From: a virus
Length of the DNA stretch: 25,547 nt
IMG/VR virus record: IMGVR_UViG_3300042385_001292
Location: 1-25,547 of that record
Direction: 5' to 3' (one strand)
A model generated the notes under the pieces. The model saw only the letters and a program-made list of their open reading frames with translations, was not told the origin of the DNA and searched no databases. Below are positions 1 through 6,691 of the stretch, in pieces (positions within the stretch are counted from its first letter, which is position 1; each line of letters starts with the position of its first letter). The position numbers and the translations under genes are program-made.

Positions 1-159
1 GAAGCCGTCGAGAACGGCATCAAATACGGATGGCACCGAGCCCACAAGCACGACGAAGATCCAGATCAAATCCAGATCCAAGGCGCTGTTCACAATGCGA
101 TCATGCAGGAGATCAGCGAATACTTCGACTTCGAGGACGACATCCCGACGCTGCACTAA
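1..159 (+). CDS. Conserved phage protein of unknown function (partial, 5' end missing)
   Basis: The window opens inside this frame. The last 52 residues are visible and end at a TAA stop. They run from EAVENGIKYGWHRAHKHDED to a C-terminal helix and the acidic tail FDFEDDIPTLH. From memory, the ENGIxxGWxRAHKH pattern followed by an acidic end recurs in small uncharacterised proteins of phage replication regions. I know no assigned role. It lies upstream of the SSB-like and replication genes, so an early or replication-linked function is a reasonable inference only. The start lies outside the window. Confidence 0.75.
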   Translation, partial: EAVENGIKYGWHRAHKHDEDPDQIQIQGAVHNAIMQEISEYFDFEDDIPTLH

Positions 160-166
160 AAACCTT

Positions 167-333
167 TGGTGAATGGCGGCGGCGTCGCGACACGGATGAC
201 TGGTTTGGGTAGGATTTTCCAGCCGCCAGCACATCGAGGTCGGGAGGGGATGGTGGAGAAGCACGAAGTCACCCCGCAACCTTGGAAACCTGGACGCCGA
301 AAAGATGTGGCCACATCGTCCCGCCATTCACCA
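167..333. repeat. Intergenic element bounded by a 13-bp perfect inverted repeat
   Basis: The 203 bases between the first two genes hold no convincing gene. TGGTGAATGGCGG (167-179) is matched perfectly by CCGCCATTCACCA (321-333). Just inside the right arm is a 14-bp perfect palindrome, GATGTGGCCACATC (304-317). Just outside it, the segment CATTCAC is repeated with small changes up to about 347. The arrangement resembles a miniature inverted-repeat element or a structured RNA. I see no clear target-site duplication. Confidence 0.45.
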
Positions 334-362
334 TTCAACATTCACCCCAACCCCATAACAAC

Positions 363-701
363 ATGAAAAAAGACATCAGCATCAGCATTAAATTAAGCAA
401 GATCGACAAGACCGCTTTTTACCACGGGAAGAACGGAGAAAAGTATCTGCCGCTCATGCTTAAACTCAGAATCGACGAGGATGAGTTGAGAGCCGGTAAG
501 ATCGTGGGAGAAACCGACCAATACGGATACCACGGATTCATCGCCCAAGAGCTACCCCGCGACCGCAAAGCAGCAGGGGAGAAAGGCCCGATCCTCGGCA
601 ACGCCAAGATCATGGACTGGGACTACCCCAAGCCGCAGCCGACGCCCCAAGCACCGGTCACCAACTCATTCGACGACGAAGAAGACGATATCCCATTCTG
701 A
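363..701 (+). CDS. Putative single-stranded DNA-binding protein (SSB-like acidic tail)
   Basis: This 112-residue protein begins MKKDISISIKLSKIDKTAFY, then a short beta-rich region (LPLMLKLRIDEDELRAG, YGYHGFIAQELP), a proline-rich linker at about 88-100, and the tail SFDDEEDDIPF. The acidic tail ending in DDIPF is the hallmark of bacterial and phage SSBs, where it docks replication proteins. The body does not show an obvious standard SSB OB-fold, so the assignment rests on the tail and on its place before a replication gene. I chose the ATG at 363. The frame stays open to an ATG at 282, but that would put the inverted-repeat element inside the gene. The leader is A/C-rich with no Shine-Dalgarno site. 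Alternative: another replication accessory protein with a convergent tail. Confidence 0.6.
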   Translation: MKKDISISIKLSKIDKTAFYHGKNGEKYLPLMLKLRIDEDELRAGKIVGETDQYGYHGFIAQELPRDRKAAGEKGPILGNAKIMDWDYPKPQPTPQAPVTNSFDDEEDDIPF

Positions 702-708
702 TCCCCCA

Positions 709-1599
709 ATGAACTGGCTGAACCTACAAACATCAGTGATTCGTTCGCCGGAGTATGTCGGCTGCGATCCTGTCCAGCGTGCCACATGGCTCAACCTCAT
801 GATCTACTGCGCCGAGCAGGAGAACGGAGGAGTGATACCGGACTGCGCAAGCTGGAAGGATCGCCGCTGGCAACAAACCTGCGGCGTCACCAAGCCCGAG
901 GTGGACGACCAATGTGATCTCTGGTCATTCGACGGAGAGAATCTAACCATCTGGGCCTACCCGGCAGAGAAGCAGGAGGAGATTCAAAAGATGCGCGAGA
1001 GCGGTGCGAGGGGAGGAAAGAAGCGCGCGGAAAACGCTGCAAAATCCAAGGAAAAACAGGACAGTTCAAGCCCCCCTTCAACCCTCCCTTCAAGCCCCCC
1101 TTCAACGGAAAGGAAAGGAAAGGAAGAGAAAGGAATACTCCCCCCTACCCCCCAAAGCGAAGCGAGCGAGAGCGCGGAGGATTTTTATGCCGAGAACATG
1201 CCCACCGCAAATGCCCAATCGATGCTCGATCTTGAAAAGCGCGTCAGATCGCTCAGGAGCGGCTGGGAGTTGCCTTTGGCATACACAGAGCAAAAACTTC
1301 TTTCGGAGGCGTCACGGTGCCTTTCTGAGCTAACAGCGGCCCAATGGCAAACGATGAAGGATTACCTTTACGCCAAGATCCCGAATGGTGTCCCAGCATG
1401 GCAACCTCGAAGCCGGACAAAGTTTCTCGAAAACCCATCCGATGTTTGGACTCACGCCTCCGCTTGGAGGAAGAAACAAGAGGCATCACGCCCACCGCCG
1501 AACACGATCCCGATGCCGGTCTCATCGAGACCAACCATCAGCCGGGAGGAACTCGCCGAGTTCTTCGATCCTATCAAAAAGAAGAAAATGCAATCCTAG
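709..1599 (+). CDS. Putative phage replication (replisome organiser-like) protein
   Basis: A 296-residue protein in two parts joined by a low-complexity linker. Residues 1-95 (MNWLNLQTSVIRSPEY..., ATWLNLMIYCAEQENGGVI, WAYPAEKQEEIQKMRESGARGGKKRAE) resemble the N-terminal domain of phage replisome organisers and DnaT-like proteins, in which a winged-helix fold is followed by a basic G-R-G-G-K segment. Residues about 110-160 are Ser/Pro then Lys/Glu rich. The C-terminal part (from AEDFYAENMP) has no recognised motif. It starts seven bases after the SSB-like gene, so the two are probably co-transcribed. The likely role is origin recognition or helicase loading, by analogy with lambda O. I see no ATPase motif. 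The family match is from memory of pattern, not a search. Confidence 0.5.
   Translation: MNWLNLQTSVIRSPEYVGCDPVQRATWLNLMIYCAEQENGGVIPDCASWKDRRWQQTCGVTKPEVDDQCDLWSFDGENLTIWAYPAEKQEEIQKMRESGARGGKKRAENAAKSKEKQDSSSPPSTLPSSPPSTERKGKEEKGILPPTPQSEASESAEDFYAENMPTANAQSMLDLEKRVRSLRSGWELPLAYTEQKLLSEASRCLSELTAAQWQTMKDYLYAKIPNGVPAWQPRSRTKFLENPSDVWTHASAWRKKQEASRPPPNTIPMPVSSRPTISREELAEFFDPIKKKKMQS
1065..1131 (+). repeat. Direct repeat and GGAAA tract inside the replication gene
   Basis: TTCAAGCCCCCCTTCAAC occurs at 1065-1082 and again, 24 bases on, at 1089-1106. A run of GGAAA units follows to about 1131. It encodes the Ser/Pro and Lys/Glu linker. One strand is nearly all pyrimidine and then all purine. 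It may be only a linker, or iteron-like as in lambda O, where ori lies inside the gene. Confidence 0.5.
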
Positions 1600-1647
1600 G
1601 ATGAAACCTTTTGCGGATTACAAACAAACCCCACAAATGGGATGTGA

Positions 1648-2127
1648 ATGCTGCACGACAACCAAGCGAGCTACACGCCCGACATGGCCGCCCTCATCGA
1701 CACGGAGGAGGAGATCATCGCGGATGACCTCGGCGTCAGCCTATTCACCGCCCGCAAGATCATCAAGATGCGGGAGGATGCTGTCATCCGAAACCAGTCG
1801 CTCATCCTCGCTCGAGTCATCGGTTTGCTACTTCAGTCCAACAACCTCCCAGCCACCATTCACGCCCTCGCCCTGGCATCCGGCCTTGATCAGCTCAACG
1901 GCAAGAAATCCCAGGCAGAGATCGCCCGAGAGCTTGGCGTCACACGCGCGCTGATCTCACACTATGTCGTCGGCATCCGTGACATCCTGAGCGGCAATGA
2001 TTCCAACTTCGACTGCACCAAGTACCGCAAAGCGAACTCAACCCGCGAGACCTACAAAGCGAAAGCAACCGACCCATTTACCAAAGCCAAGGCCGCAGCC
2101 CGCGCCCGGCTCACATCCACAAAGTAG
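1648..2127 (+). CDS. Helix-turn-helix DNA-binding protein, possible early regulator
   Basis: A 159-residue protein with two candidate helix-turn-helix segments. The first is at about 21-42 (EEIIADDLGVSLFTARKIIK). The second and clearer one is at about 87-112 (KSQAEIARELGVTRALISHY), close to the sigma region 4 and ParB/KorB-type pattern. A basic tail rich in Lys, Ala and Thr closes the protein. A TGA lies directly before the ATG at 1648, so the protein cannot begin further upstream in this frame; ATG 1684 is the other possibility. It sits between the replication gene and an unknown gene just before terminase, a place where late regulators often lie. Its target is unknown. It could equally be a plasmid-type partition or replication accessory. 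Confidence 0.6.
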   Translation: MLHDNQASYTPDMAALIDTEEEIIADDLGVSLFTARKIIKMREDAVIRNQSLILARVIGLLLQSNNLPATIHALALASGLDQLNGKKSQAEIARELGVTRALISHYVVGIRDILSGNDSNFDCTKYRKANSTRETYKAKATDPFTKAKAAARARLTSTK

Positions 2128-2133
2128 AAACCA

Positions 2134-2562
2134 ATGAACATCATCGACACCAACATGCTCGGCCTCAAGGAGCTGAGCATCCCAACCGACACCACCCAGT
2201 CACAATGGGAGGAGATCCACCGCAGCCTACTGGTCTGCAAGAAGTCCGCAGCCAAGTGGCTCAGCCAGTCCCGCTCGTTCGCCTCCGATCGATGGGGCGT
2301 CGACTATGTGGCAGAGACCGAGGTGCAGCTCGAGCTTGGCCTCGGCCTACCCGAACCGGTGAAGCCCGAGCCGCTAAACCCTGCCGACAAGTCGAGGGCG
2401 ATCGTCACCATCGAAGGCGTCCATCAGTCCTTCGTGCTCTGGCAGCGCAAGATGAGCGGCGAGGTCGAGACATGGGATGACGACCGACTCAAACGAGCGT
2501 TGGATCTTCTCGAGCCGATGGAGCAACAAGCGAAACGCATCCGCGAACTTCTCGGGAAATGA
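2134..2562 (+). CDS. Hypothetical phage protein
   Basis: A 142-residue protein that I do not recognise. It starts six bases after the helix-turn-helix gene, so it belongs to the same transcription unit. The N-terminal third (TQSQWEEIHRSLLVCKKSAA, KWLSQSRSFASDRWGVDYVAETEVQLELGL) is mixed. A proline-rich stretch follows (LPEPVKPEPLNPADK), then a helical C-terminal half with many charged residues (VLWQRKMSGEVETWDDDRLK, LDLLEPMEQQAKRIRELLGK) that could form a coiled coil. No membrane segment or enzymatic motif is visible. It is the last gene before the terminase, with 114 untranslated bases after it. Confidence 0.6.
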   Translation: MNIIDTNMLGLKELSIPTDTTQSQWEEIHRSLLVCKKSAAKWLSQSRSFASDRWGVDYVAETEVQLELGLGLPEPVKPEPLNPADKSRAIVTIEGVHQSFVLWQRKMSGEVETWDDDRLKRALDLLEPMEQQAKRIRELLGK

Positions 2563-2676
2563 AAACGATCGTTCGAAAAAATTTAGGGAGTCTCCTACGC
2601 GCGAGCGCTCATTTGGTGTTGGGCCACTCTCGTCAGTTGTCTGAGTGTTGACTTTTGAGCCTTTGTTGACTTCGCC
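2563..2676. other. Intergenic region before terminase; candidate cos region
   Basis: This 114-base gap contains two short palindromes, AACGATCGTT (2564-2573) and GAGCGCTC (2603-2610). It also carries the repeated segment GTTGACTT at 2647-2654 and 2665-2672, the second only four bases before the small terminase ATG. In lambda, cos lies directly before Nu1. The gpNu1/gpA-type terminase here makes a cos site in this gap plausible, but no cohesive-end sequence can be proved by eye. Confidence 0.25.
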
Positions 2677-3285
2677 ATGGGGATCACTGAACTGAGCAAA
2701 GCCCTCGAGATCGACAAAGGTCTCGTTTCGCGGCTCGTGAAGAAGGGGATGCCGACCACTTCGGTGGATGCGGCGCAGGCGTGGCGTGAGGTGAACGCGA
2801 AGCCAAAGCCCCGGAAGAACAAAAAGGTGATGGACGCCCCGCCGCCGGTCGCCAAGCCCCAGCCGGTCACAGCCCAAGCGCATGACGCACCCGAGCCTGA
2901 CGACGATGACAACACCCCGCGCCAGTCGCTTCGCCGGGCGAGGTTGGCGGAGAAGGTCGGCTACAACGAGCTTGTGCTCTGCAAACGGAACGGCGGATCG
3001 ATCGAGGACATTCGCAAGGCGAACTCGATTTACATCGCCGCCAGGAACAACCGCCACAAAGCCGAACGCGACTTCAAGGAATGGCAACGCGCGGAGGGGA
3101 TTCTGCTCTACTTCGACGAGGCCAAGGAGATCGCCGGTCGACCGCATGTGGCCGCCAAACAAATGTTGGAAGTGATGCCGAAAAGCCTCGCGCCTCGCTT
3201 GTTCGGCCAACCGCAAAAGGCCATCGAGGCCGCGCTTTCCGAGTGGTGTGATTCTCTGACTGAAGTCATTCGCAAAACCCTATGA
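2677..3285 (+). CDS. Terminase small subunit, Nu1-like
   Basis: A 202-residue protein. Residues 1-38 (GITELSKALEIDKGLVSRLV, KKGMPTTSVDAAQAWRE) form a winged helix-turn-helix like that of lambda gpNu1, which binds cos to start packaging. A basic and proline-rich linker with an acidic DDDD cluster follows (about 45-80), then a helical C-terminal half (SIEDIRKANSIYIAARNNRH, GRPHVAAKQMLEVMPKSLAP, LFGQPQKAIEAALSEW) that should mediate oligomerisation and binding to the large subunit. The stop overlaps the large-subunit start in an ATGA at 3282-3285, which suggests translational coupling. The pairing with a gpA-type large subunit strongly supports the call. No ATPase motif is present, as expected. 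Confidence 0.85.
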   Translation: MGITELSKALEIDKGLVSRLVKKGMPTTSVDAAQAWREVNAKPKPRKNKKVMDAPPPVAKPQPVTAQAHDAPEPDDDDNTPRQSLRRARLAEKVGYNELVLCKRNGGSIEDIRKANSIYIAARNNRHKAERDFKEWQRAEGILLYFDEAKEIAGRPHVAAKQMLEVMPKSLAPRLFGQPQKAIEAALSEWCDSLTEVIRKTL

Positions 3286-4991
3286 CTCCCGCCGCCGAAG
3301 CCCTGCGCGAGCACATCCGCTCGATCTATGCGCCGATCGATCGCCGGTCGGTGGTGGATTGGTGCAGTGACGAAGTGATTCTCTCCGAGCGTCAGACGCA
3401 AATGCCTGGCGCTTTTTCCGTCTCGATGACGCCTTACCTGCGCGAGCCGCTCGAGTGCTTCGGTGACATCGATGTGACGGATGTCGTGCTCGTCTTTGGA
3501 ACGCAAACCGGCAAGACCACCATGATCCAAGCAGGGACCGCGTGGCGGATTTGCAACAAGCCGCAGCCGATGGTGTGGGTCATGCCGACAGAAGGCCTTG
3601 CCCGATCATTTTCCGAAACGCGATGGATGCCGCTGTTCGATGACAGCGCCACCCTCTCAGCTCAAAAGCCTGCCGATCGCCACCGGTTCAAAACCCTCGA
3701 GCAACACTTCAGCCGATCCTCGCTTGTCTTCGTCGGGTCCAACTCACCGGCCAACCTTGCCAGCCGCCCCGCCGGTCTGCTCTTGCTCGATGAGGTCGAC
3801 AAGTTCGCCACCGAGACCGACAAGGAAACCAGCGCGCTGCACCTTGCCGAAAACCGAACGAAGAGTTTCGTCGGCGCCCTCCGCGTCAAGACCTCGACAC
3901 CGACCACGCCCGAGGGACCGATCTGGAAGGAATACCTCAAAGGCACGCAGGAAAAATTCATGCTGCCATGCCCGCATTGCGCGGAACGCATCGAGCTACT
4001 CTGGGAGCAAGTGAAGTGGGACCGCGAGGCTAAGGCCGACGGCAAGTGGAACATGTCGCAGGTCGAAGAATCCGCGCGCTACGAATGCCAGCACTGCAAA
4101 GGCTCGATCAACGACGGGCAGAAAATGGAAATGCTCCAGCAGGGGAAATGGCAATGCACCAATGAATCCGCGCAAAAGGGCTTTCGCTCATTTCACCTCA
4201 ATTCACTTTACGCCCCATGGCGGTCCTGCACCTTCGGCGCGCTGGCGGTCAAGTTCCTCCGCGACTCGGAAACCCTCAACGGCCTGCAAGATTTTACGAA
4301 CTCCACCATGGCCCTGCCGTGGGAGCAGGTCGAGACCAGCATCGGCGATGCCAAGATCCTCGGCCTTGCCGGCAGCTACGAAGTCGGCACCTGCCCGATC
4401 GACGAACCCGCACATGTCGTCACCTGCGCTGATGTCGGGCAAGAGAAACAGCACTGGGTCACCACCGCCTTCGCTGCCGATGGATCATCCTATGTCCTCG
4501 ACTACGGCACCACTCTATCAGTCGAAGACCTTCTCCGCGATCCACCACTGCGGTCCTATGCTACACCGAGCGGCGGTATCGTGAAACCCGAGTGCGGTCT
4601 GATCGACTCCGGCTTTGCGACCTTCCGCGTCTATGCCACCTGCCAAGAGTCGGGCGGATTCTTCCACCCGGCAAAAGGCGCGAATGTCACCTTCGGCACG
4701 CGGATCAGCCGCACTACGATCGACAACTTTCCCGGCGTCGTGCTCTACACCTATGTTGACCACGCGATCAAGACCGAGCTTTTCATCGACCGGATCAAGG
4801 ACCAAAAGCCCGAGCTCAAGATCCCGAAGAAAGTCACCACCGAGTTTATCGCCGGACTGAGCGGGCAAAAGCTCGTCCCGCGCAAGACTCCGAGCGGCCA
4901 AGTCTATGTTTGGAAAGATGTCCGAGACGATCACTTCATGGACGCACTCAAACTCTGCCACATCGCATGGCACATTTTGAAAAACGCTTGA
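3282..4991 (+). CDS. Terminase large subunit, lambda gpA family
   Basis: A 569-residue DNA-packaging motor. The N-terminal ATPase shows a Walker A-like GTQTGKTT at residues 73-80 and Walker B LLLLDEVD at 166-173. Two Cys pairs, CPHC (230-233) and CQHC (269-272), form the zinc-ribbon-like insert typical of the gpA family. The C-terminal nuclease region offers acidic residues in TCADVGQ (Asp384), IDSGF (Asp442) and RDDHFMDALK near the end. The family translocates DNA into the prohead and cuts at cos, which implies cos rather than headful packaging. Length is close to the usual 600-640 residues, slightly short. The start is fixed by the ATGA overlap with the small subunit. It faces a convergent two-gene insert, unlike lambda where gpW follows directly. 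Confidence 0.93.
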   Translation: MTPAAEALREHIRSIYAPIDRRSVVDWCSDEVILSERQTQMPGAFSVSMTPYLREPLECFGDIDVTDVVLVFGTQTGKTTMIQAGTAWRICNKPQPMVWVMPTEGLARSFSETRWMPLFDDSATLSAQKPADRHRFKTLEQHFSRSSLVFVGSNSPANLASRPAGLLLLDEVDKFATETDKETSALHLAENRTKSFVGALRVKTSTPTTPEGPIWKEYLKGTQEKFMLPCPHCAERIELLWEQVKWDREAKADGKWNMSQVEESARYECQHCKGSINDGQKMEMLQQGKWQCTNESAQKGFRSFHLNSLYAPWRSCTFGALAVKFLRDSETLNGLQDFTNSTMALPWEQVETSIGDAKILGLAGSYEVGTCPIDEPAHVVTCADVGQEKQHWVTTAFAADGSSYVLDYGTTLSVEDLLRDPPLRSYATPSGGIVKPECGLIDSGFATFRVYATCQESGGFFHPAKGANVTFGTRISRTTIDNFPGVVLYTYVDHAIKTELFIDRIKDQKPELKIPKKVTTEFIAGLSGQKLVPRKTPSGQVYVWKDVRDDHFMDALKLCHIAWHILKNA

Positions 4992-4995
4992 ACTG

Positions 4996-5010
4996 GTAAG
5001 CAGCGCTTAC
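4996..5010. terminator. Small hairpin between convergent genes
   Basis: GTAAGC-AGC-GCTTAC forms a perfect 6-bp stem with a 3-base loop between the large terminase and the minus-strand ribbon-helix-helix gene, overlapping the latter's stop. There is no U-tract on either strand, so termination is only a guess from position. Confidence 0.3.
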
Positions 5011-5195
5011 AAGTCCCGAAACAACTCATCCGCCACGCTGGAAATGCTGGCGGATTTTTTTTTGGCCACGCTGCGAAGCTTTGCGTTCGCCTCATGCGAG
5101 ATCGACAGCGCGATCGTCACGCGCGTTTTTCCTGCCGGTCGTCCTGCACCTTCGCGAGCGCCGCCTCTGGTTTCTTTCTTTTTCATAGATTTCAT
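5007..5195 (-). CDS. Small ribbon-helix-helix-like DNA-binding protein
   Basis: A 62-residue protein that begins MKSMKKKETRGGAREGAGRP and continues with a beta strand and two helices (TRVTIALSISHEANAKLRSV, SASISSVADELFRDL). The GGAREGAGRP segment is a common basic lead-in of small phage proteins. The strand-helix-helix layout matches Arc/CopG-type ribbon-helix-helix regulators. I chose the ATG at 5195 because it overlaps the ligase stop in an ATGA, as other coupled pairs here do. The frame stays open further upstream, but that would run far into the ligase gene. It is the second gene of the inverted ligase unit and could autoregulate it. The target is unknown. Confidence 0.6.
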   Translation of the reverse strand: MKSMKKKETRGGAREGAGRPAGKTRVTIALSISHEANAKLRSVAKKKSASISSVADELFRDL

Positions 5196-6175
5196 GCGCT
5201 CATATCCCAGGTCTCGCGGAATCCGATGAACACCGGAAAACGTGGAGCTTGTTTTGCCCCGCTCGGTTGATGGCTGAACTTCACGATCTTGCCGACAAGG
5301 CTGTCGCGGTTTTCCCACAGGTTCACGCGGTCAATGCCGCCTGCGTTGTGATTGTACGCCAACCGGAACTTCACGCCGGTCGAGAGGTTACGAACCACGA
5401 AGCCACCGAGCTCGCCGCGTCCGACCATGCCAGCCTTGGAAAGTCCGCGCTTGGTATTTCCAAAGGCGTCTTGGACTGCCGCGTTTTGGTTGGTCATGCC
5501 TTCGTAAGTGGAGACCACCACCGCCTCGGCATCCTCAAAGCGCTTGATCTTGAGAAGGTATCCTTGCTTCACGGTCGAGCGCCCGCACTTGTAAGGTGAA
5601 TCAGGCGTGCGAACCATCACGCCCTCATAGCCTTCGGCCAAGCAGGTCTGTACATAGGCAGCGAGATCGTCGGTGCCTTGGACTTCCACAGGCAGCACCT
5701 TCACGACCCGATCGGAATCTGGAAGCGCCGCCAGCGCCTTGATGCGCTCGCTGTACGGCGTGCCGGTCGAGGTCTGCACATAGTCGAAGACATGGAAAAC
5801 GAAATCGGGCTCGCCATCGCTGGAACCGATCGCGCTGGTCGTCTCGCTGAATGTGCCGCCGCGCAGCATCAACTCGCCGTCCACGCCATCAGGCAGATTG
5901 GCCTCGATCCATTCGCGCACAAAGCGATTGGGAATAGGGAGGAATGAACGGGTCAGAGCGCGACCGCCAACCTTCAAGCAGCGGATGCCGTCGAGCTTCG
6001 GCGTGGCGAGCACGGGAAACGCCAACTCCTCATGTTCATCGCAGCGACTGGCAAGCATCGGCTTGGTGATCTCGGCAGGATACACGACCGGCGCTTTCGC
6101 GGGACGGGCGCTGAGCTCTGCCTTCATGCTCTCGACGATTGAGAACAGATCCTCGGCGCTGATGGTGACTTGCAT
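5192..6175 (-). CDS. ATP-dependent DNA ligase
   Basis: A 327-residue phage-type DNA ligase that seals 3'-OH/5'-phosphate nicks using ATP. Motif I KLDGIR is at 60-65 with Lys60 as the adenylated residue, motif III DGEL at 99-102, motif IV EGVMVR at 184-189 and motif V LLKIKR at 207-212. An OB-fold-like C-terminal region follows (GELGGFVVRNLSTGVKFRLA, GKIVKFSHQP). Length fits compact T7-like ligases of about 300-360 residues. It is transcribed against the late genes from the gap at 6176-6393 and followed by a coupled ribbon-helix-helix gene. A replication and repair enzyme placed between the terminase and portal genes is unexpected and looks like a cargo insertion with its own promoter. Confidence 0.92.
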   Translation of the reverse strand: MQVTISAEDLFSIVESMKAELSARPAKAPVVYPAEITKPMLASRCDEHEELAFPVLATPKLDGIRCLKVGGRALTRSFLPIPNRFVREWIEANLPDGVDGELMLRGGTFSETTSAIGSSDGEPDFVFHVFDYVQTSTGTPYSERIKALAALPDSDRVVKVLPVEVQGTDDLAAYVQTCLAEGYEGVMVRTPDSPYKCGRSTVKQGYLLKIKRFEDAEAVVVSTYEGMTNQNAAVQDAFGNTKRGLSKAGMVGRGELGGFVVRNLSTGVKFRLAYNHNAGGIDRVNLWENRDSLVGKIVKFSHQPSGAKQAPRFPVFIGFRETWDMSA

Positions 6176-6181
6176 GGGAAG

Positions 6182-6210
6182 ACACTAAATCCGCACTTTG
6201 ATTCCGTCAA
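6182..6210 (-). promoter_or_regulatory. Possible promoter for the ligase unit
   Basis: On the minus strand, TTGACG (6210-6205) is followed after 17 bases by TAGTGT (6187-6182), six bases before the ligase ATG. The -35 box is good and the -10 box weak. It would give an almost leaderless mRNA. Confidence 0.25.
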
Positions 6211-6242
6211 CAGGGAAATCAAAGAAAGATGAAGTTTTTTTG

Positions 6243-6334
6243 AGGGGTCAAAACCCTAGAAAACAAGGGTGGAAATAAGGAGGTCCAAACCCATTTTCCA
6301 AAAGTTCCGCCAAAAATGGAAAATGTGGCGGAAG
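6243..6334 (+). promoter_or_regulatory. Structured leader with interleaved inverted repeats
   Basis: Two stems compete or form a pseudoknot. CATTTTCCA (6292-6300) pairs with TGGAAAATG (6318-6326), while TTCCGCCA (6306-6313) pairs with TGGCGGAA (6327-6334). An AAGGAGGT at 6277-6284 matches a perfect Shine-Dalgarno site but has no close start codon; the nearest is ATG 6317, a 13-codon frame ending at 6358. The gap lies between divergent genes, so operator or attenuator roles are both possible. Confidence 0.35.
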
Positions 6335-6372
6335 AAATCATCTCTTTTTCCAACTAACCTCCAAGCCCGCCA

Positions 6373-6380
6373 TTTTGACA
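6373..6380 (+). promoter_or_regulatory. TTTTGACA start-proximal motif, copy 1
   Basis: TTTTGACA(C) ends 13 bases before the GTG start of the gpW-like gene at 6394. The following bases are close to those after copy 3 before the protease gene. Confidence 0.6.
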
Positions 6381-6393
6381 CCCGCCCGTCGGC

Positions 6394-6669
6394 GTGAGCG
6401 AATCCATGAAAATCAGCGGCGTGAAGTCCTACCTCCGCCGGACCAAGACCAACGAAGAGCTCGAGGCCTTGGCCGACACTGTTTTTTCCAGCGCCACCGA
6501 GGAAGTCGTCATCACCAGCATCGGCACCGAGGGCTCAAGCTCGTCCGGGCAGGTGAGTTTCCCCAAGTGGCTACTACTCCAAGCGATCGAAGAACTACTC
6601 ACCGACGGAGGCCGCGAGCGTCAGCTTGCCGCGATCATCGACCGCTCGCGCTACTCGTCACCGCTTTGA
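6394..6669 (+). CDS. Putative head-completion protein at the gpW position
   Basis: A 91-residue protein that begins with GTG, 13 bases after a TTTTGACA motif. In lambda the small head-completion protein gpW lies between the large terminase and the portal, and this gene has the same place next to the portal. The predicted order is helix (TNEELEALADTVFSSA), two strands (EVVITSIGTEG, SGQVSF) and helix (PKWLLLQAIEELLTDGGR), the alpha-beta-beta-alpha order of gpW. Sequence identity with lambda gpW is not obvious to me, so the call rests on synteny and secondary-structure pattern. gpW-like proteins plug the packaged head below the portal before tail joining. Confidence 0.5.
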   Translation: MSESMKISGVKSYLRRTKTNEELEALADTVFSSATEEVVITSIGTEGSSSSGQVSFPKWLLLQAIEELLTDGGRERQLAAIIDRSRYSSPL

Positions 6670-6677
6670 TTTTGACA
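6670..6677 (+). promoter_or_regulatory. TTTTGACA start-proximal motif, copy 2
   Basis: TTTTGACA(C) starts directly after the stop of the gpW-like gene and ends 14 bases before GTG 6692. It is the main reason for choosing that portal start. Confidence 0.6.
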
Positions 6678-6691
6678 CCCCGAAATCAATC

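Noticed and set aside
1385-1954. Open frame on the plus strand overlapping the replication and helix-turn-helix genes
   Set aside because: The translation is Ser/Arg/Pro-rich, typical of an out-of-frame reading; both real genes give sensible proteins.
2374-3216. 280-codon minus-strand frame opposite the small terminase region
   Set aside because: Antisense shadow of well-supported genes, with no motif, and it would span the gap between two plus-strand genes.
6373-6400. TTTTGACA motifs read as ordinary -35 promoter boxes
   Set aside because: Start codons come 13-16 bases later and no -10 box is seen 16-18 bases downstream in most copies, so transcription would begin inside the genes.
6626-6691. 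Upstream ATG for the portal gene
   Set aside because: It would overlap the gpW-like gene by 44 bases, whereas GTG 6692 has a TTTTGACA motif at the usual distance.
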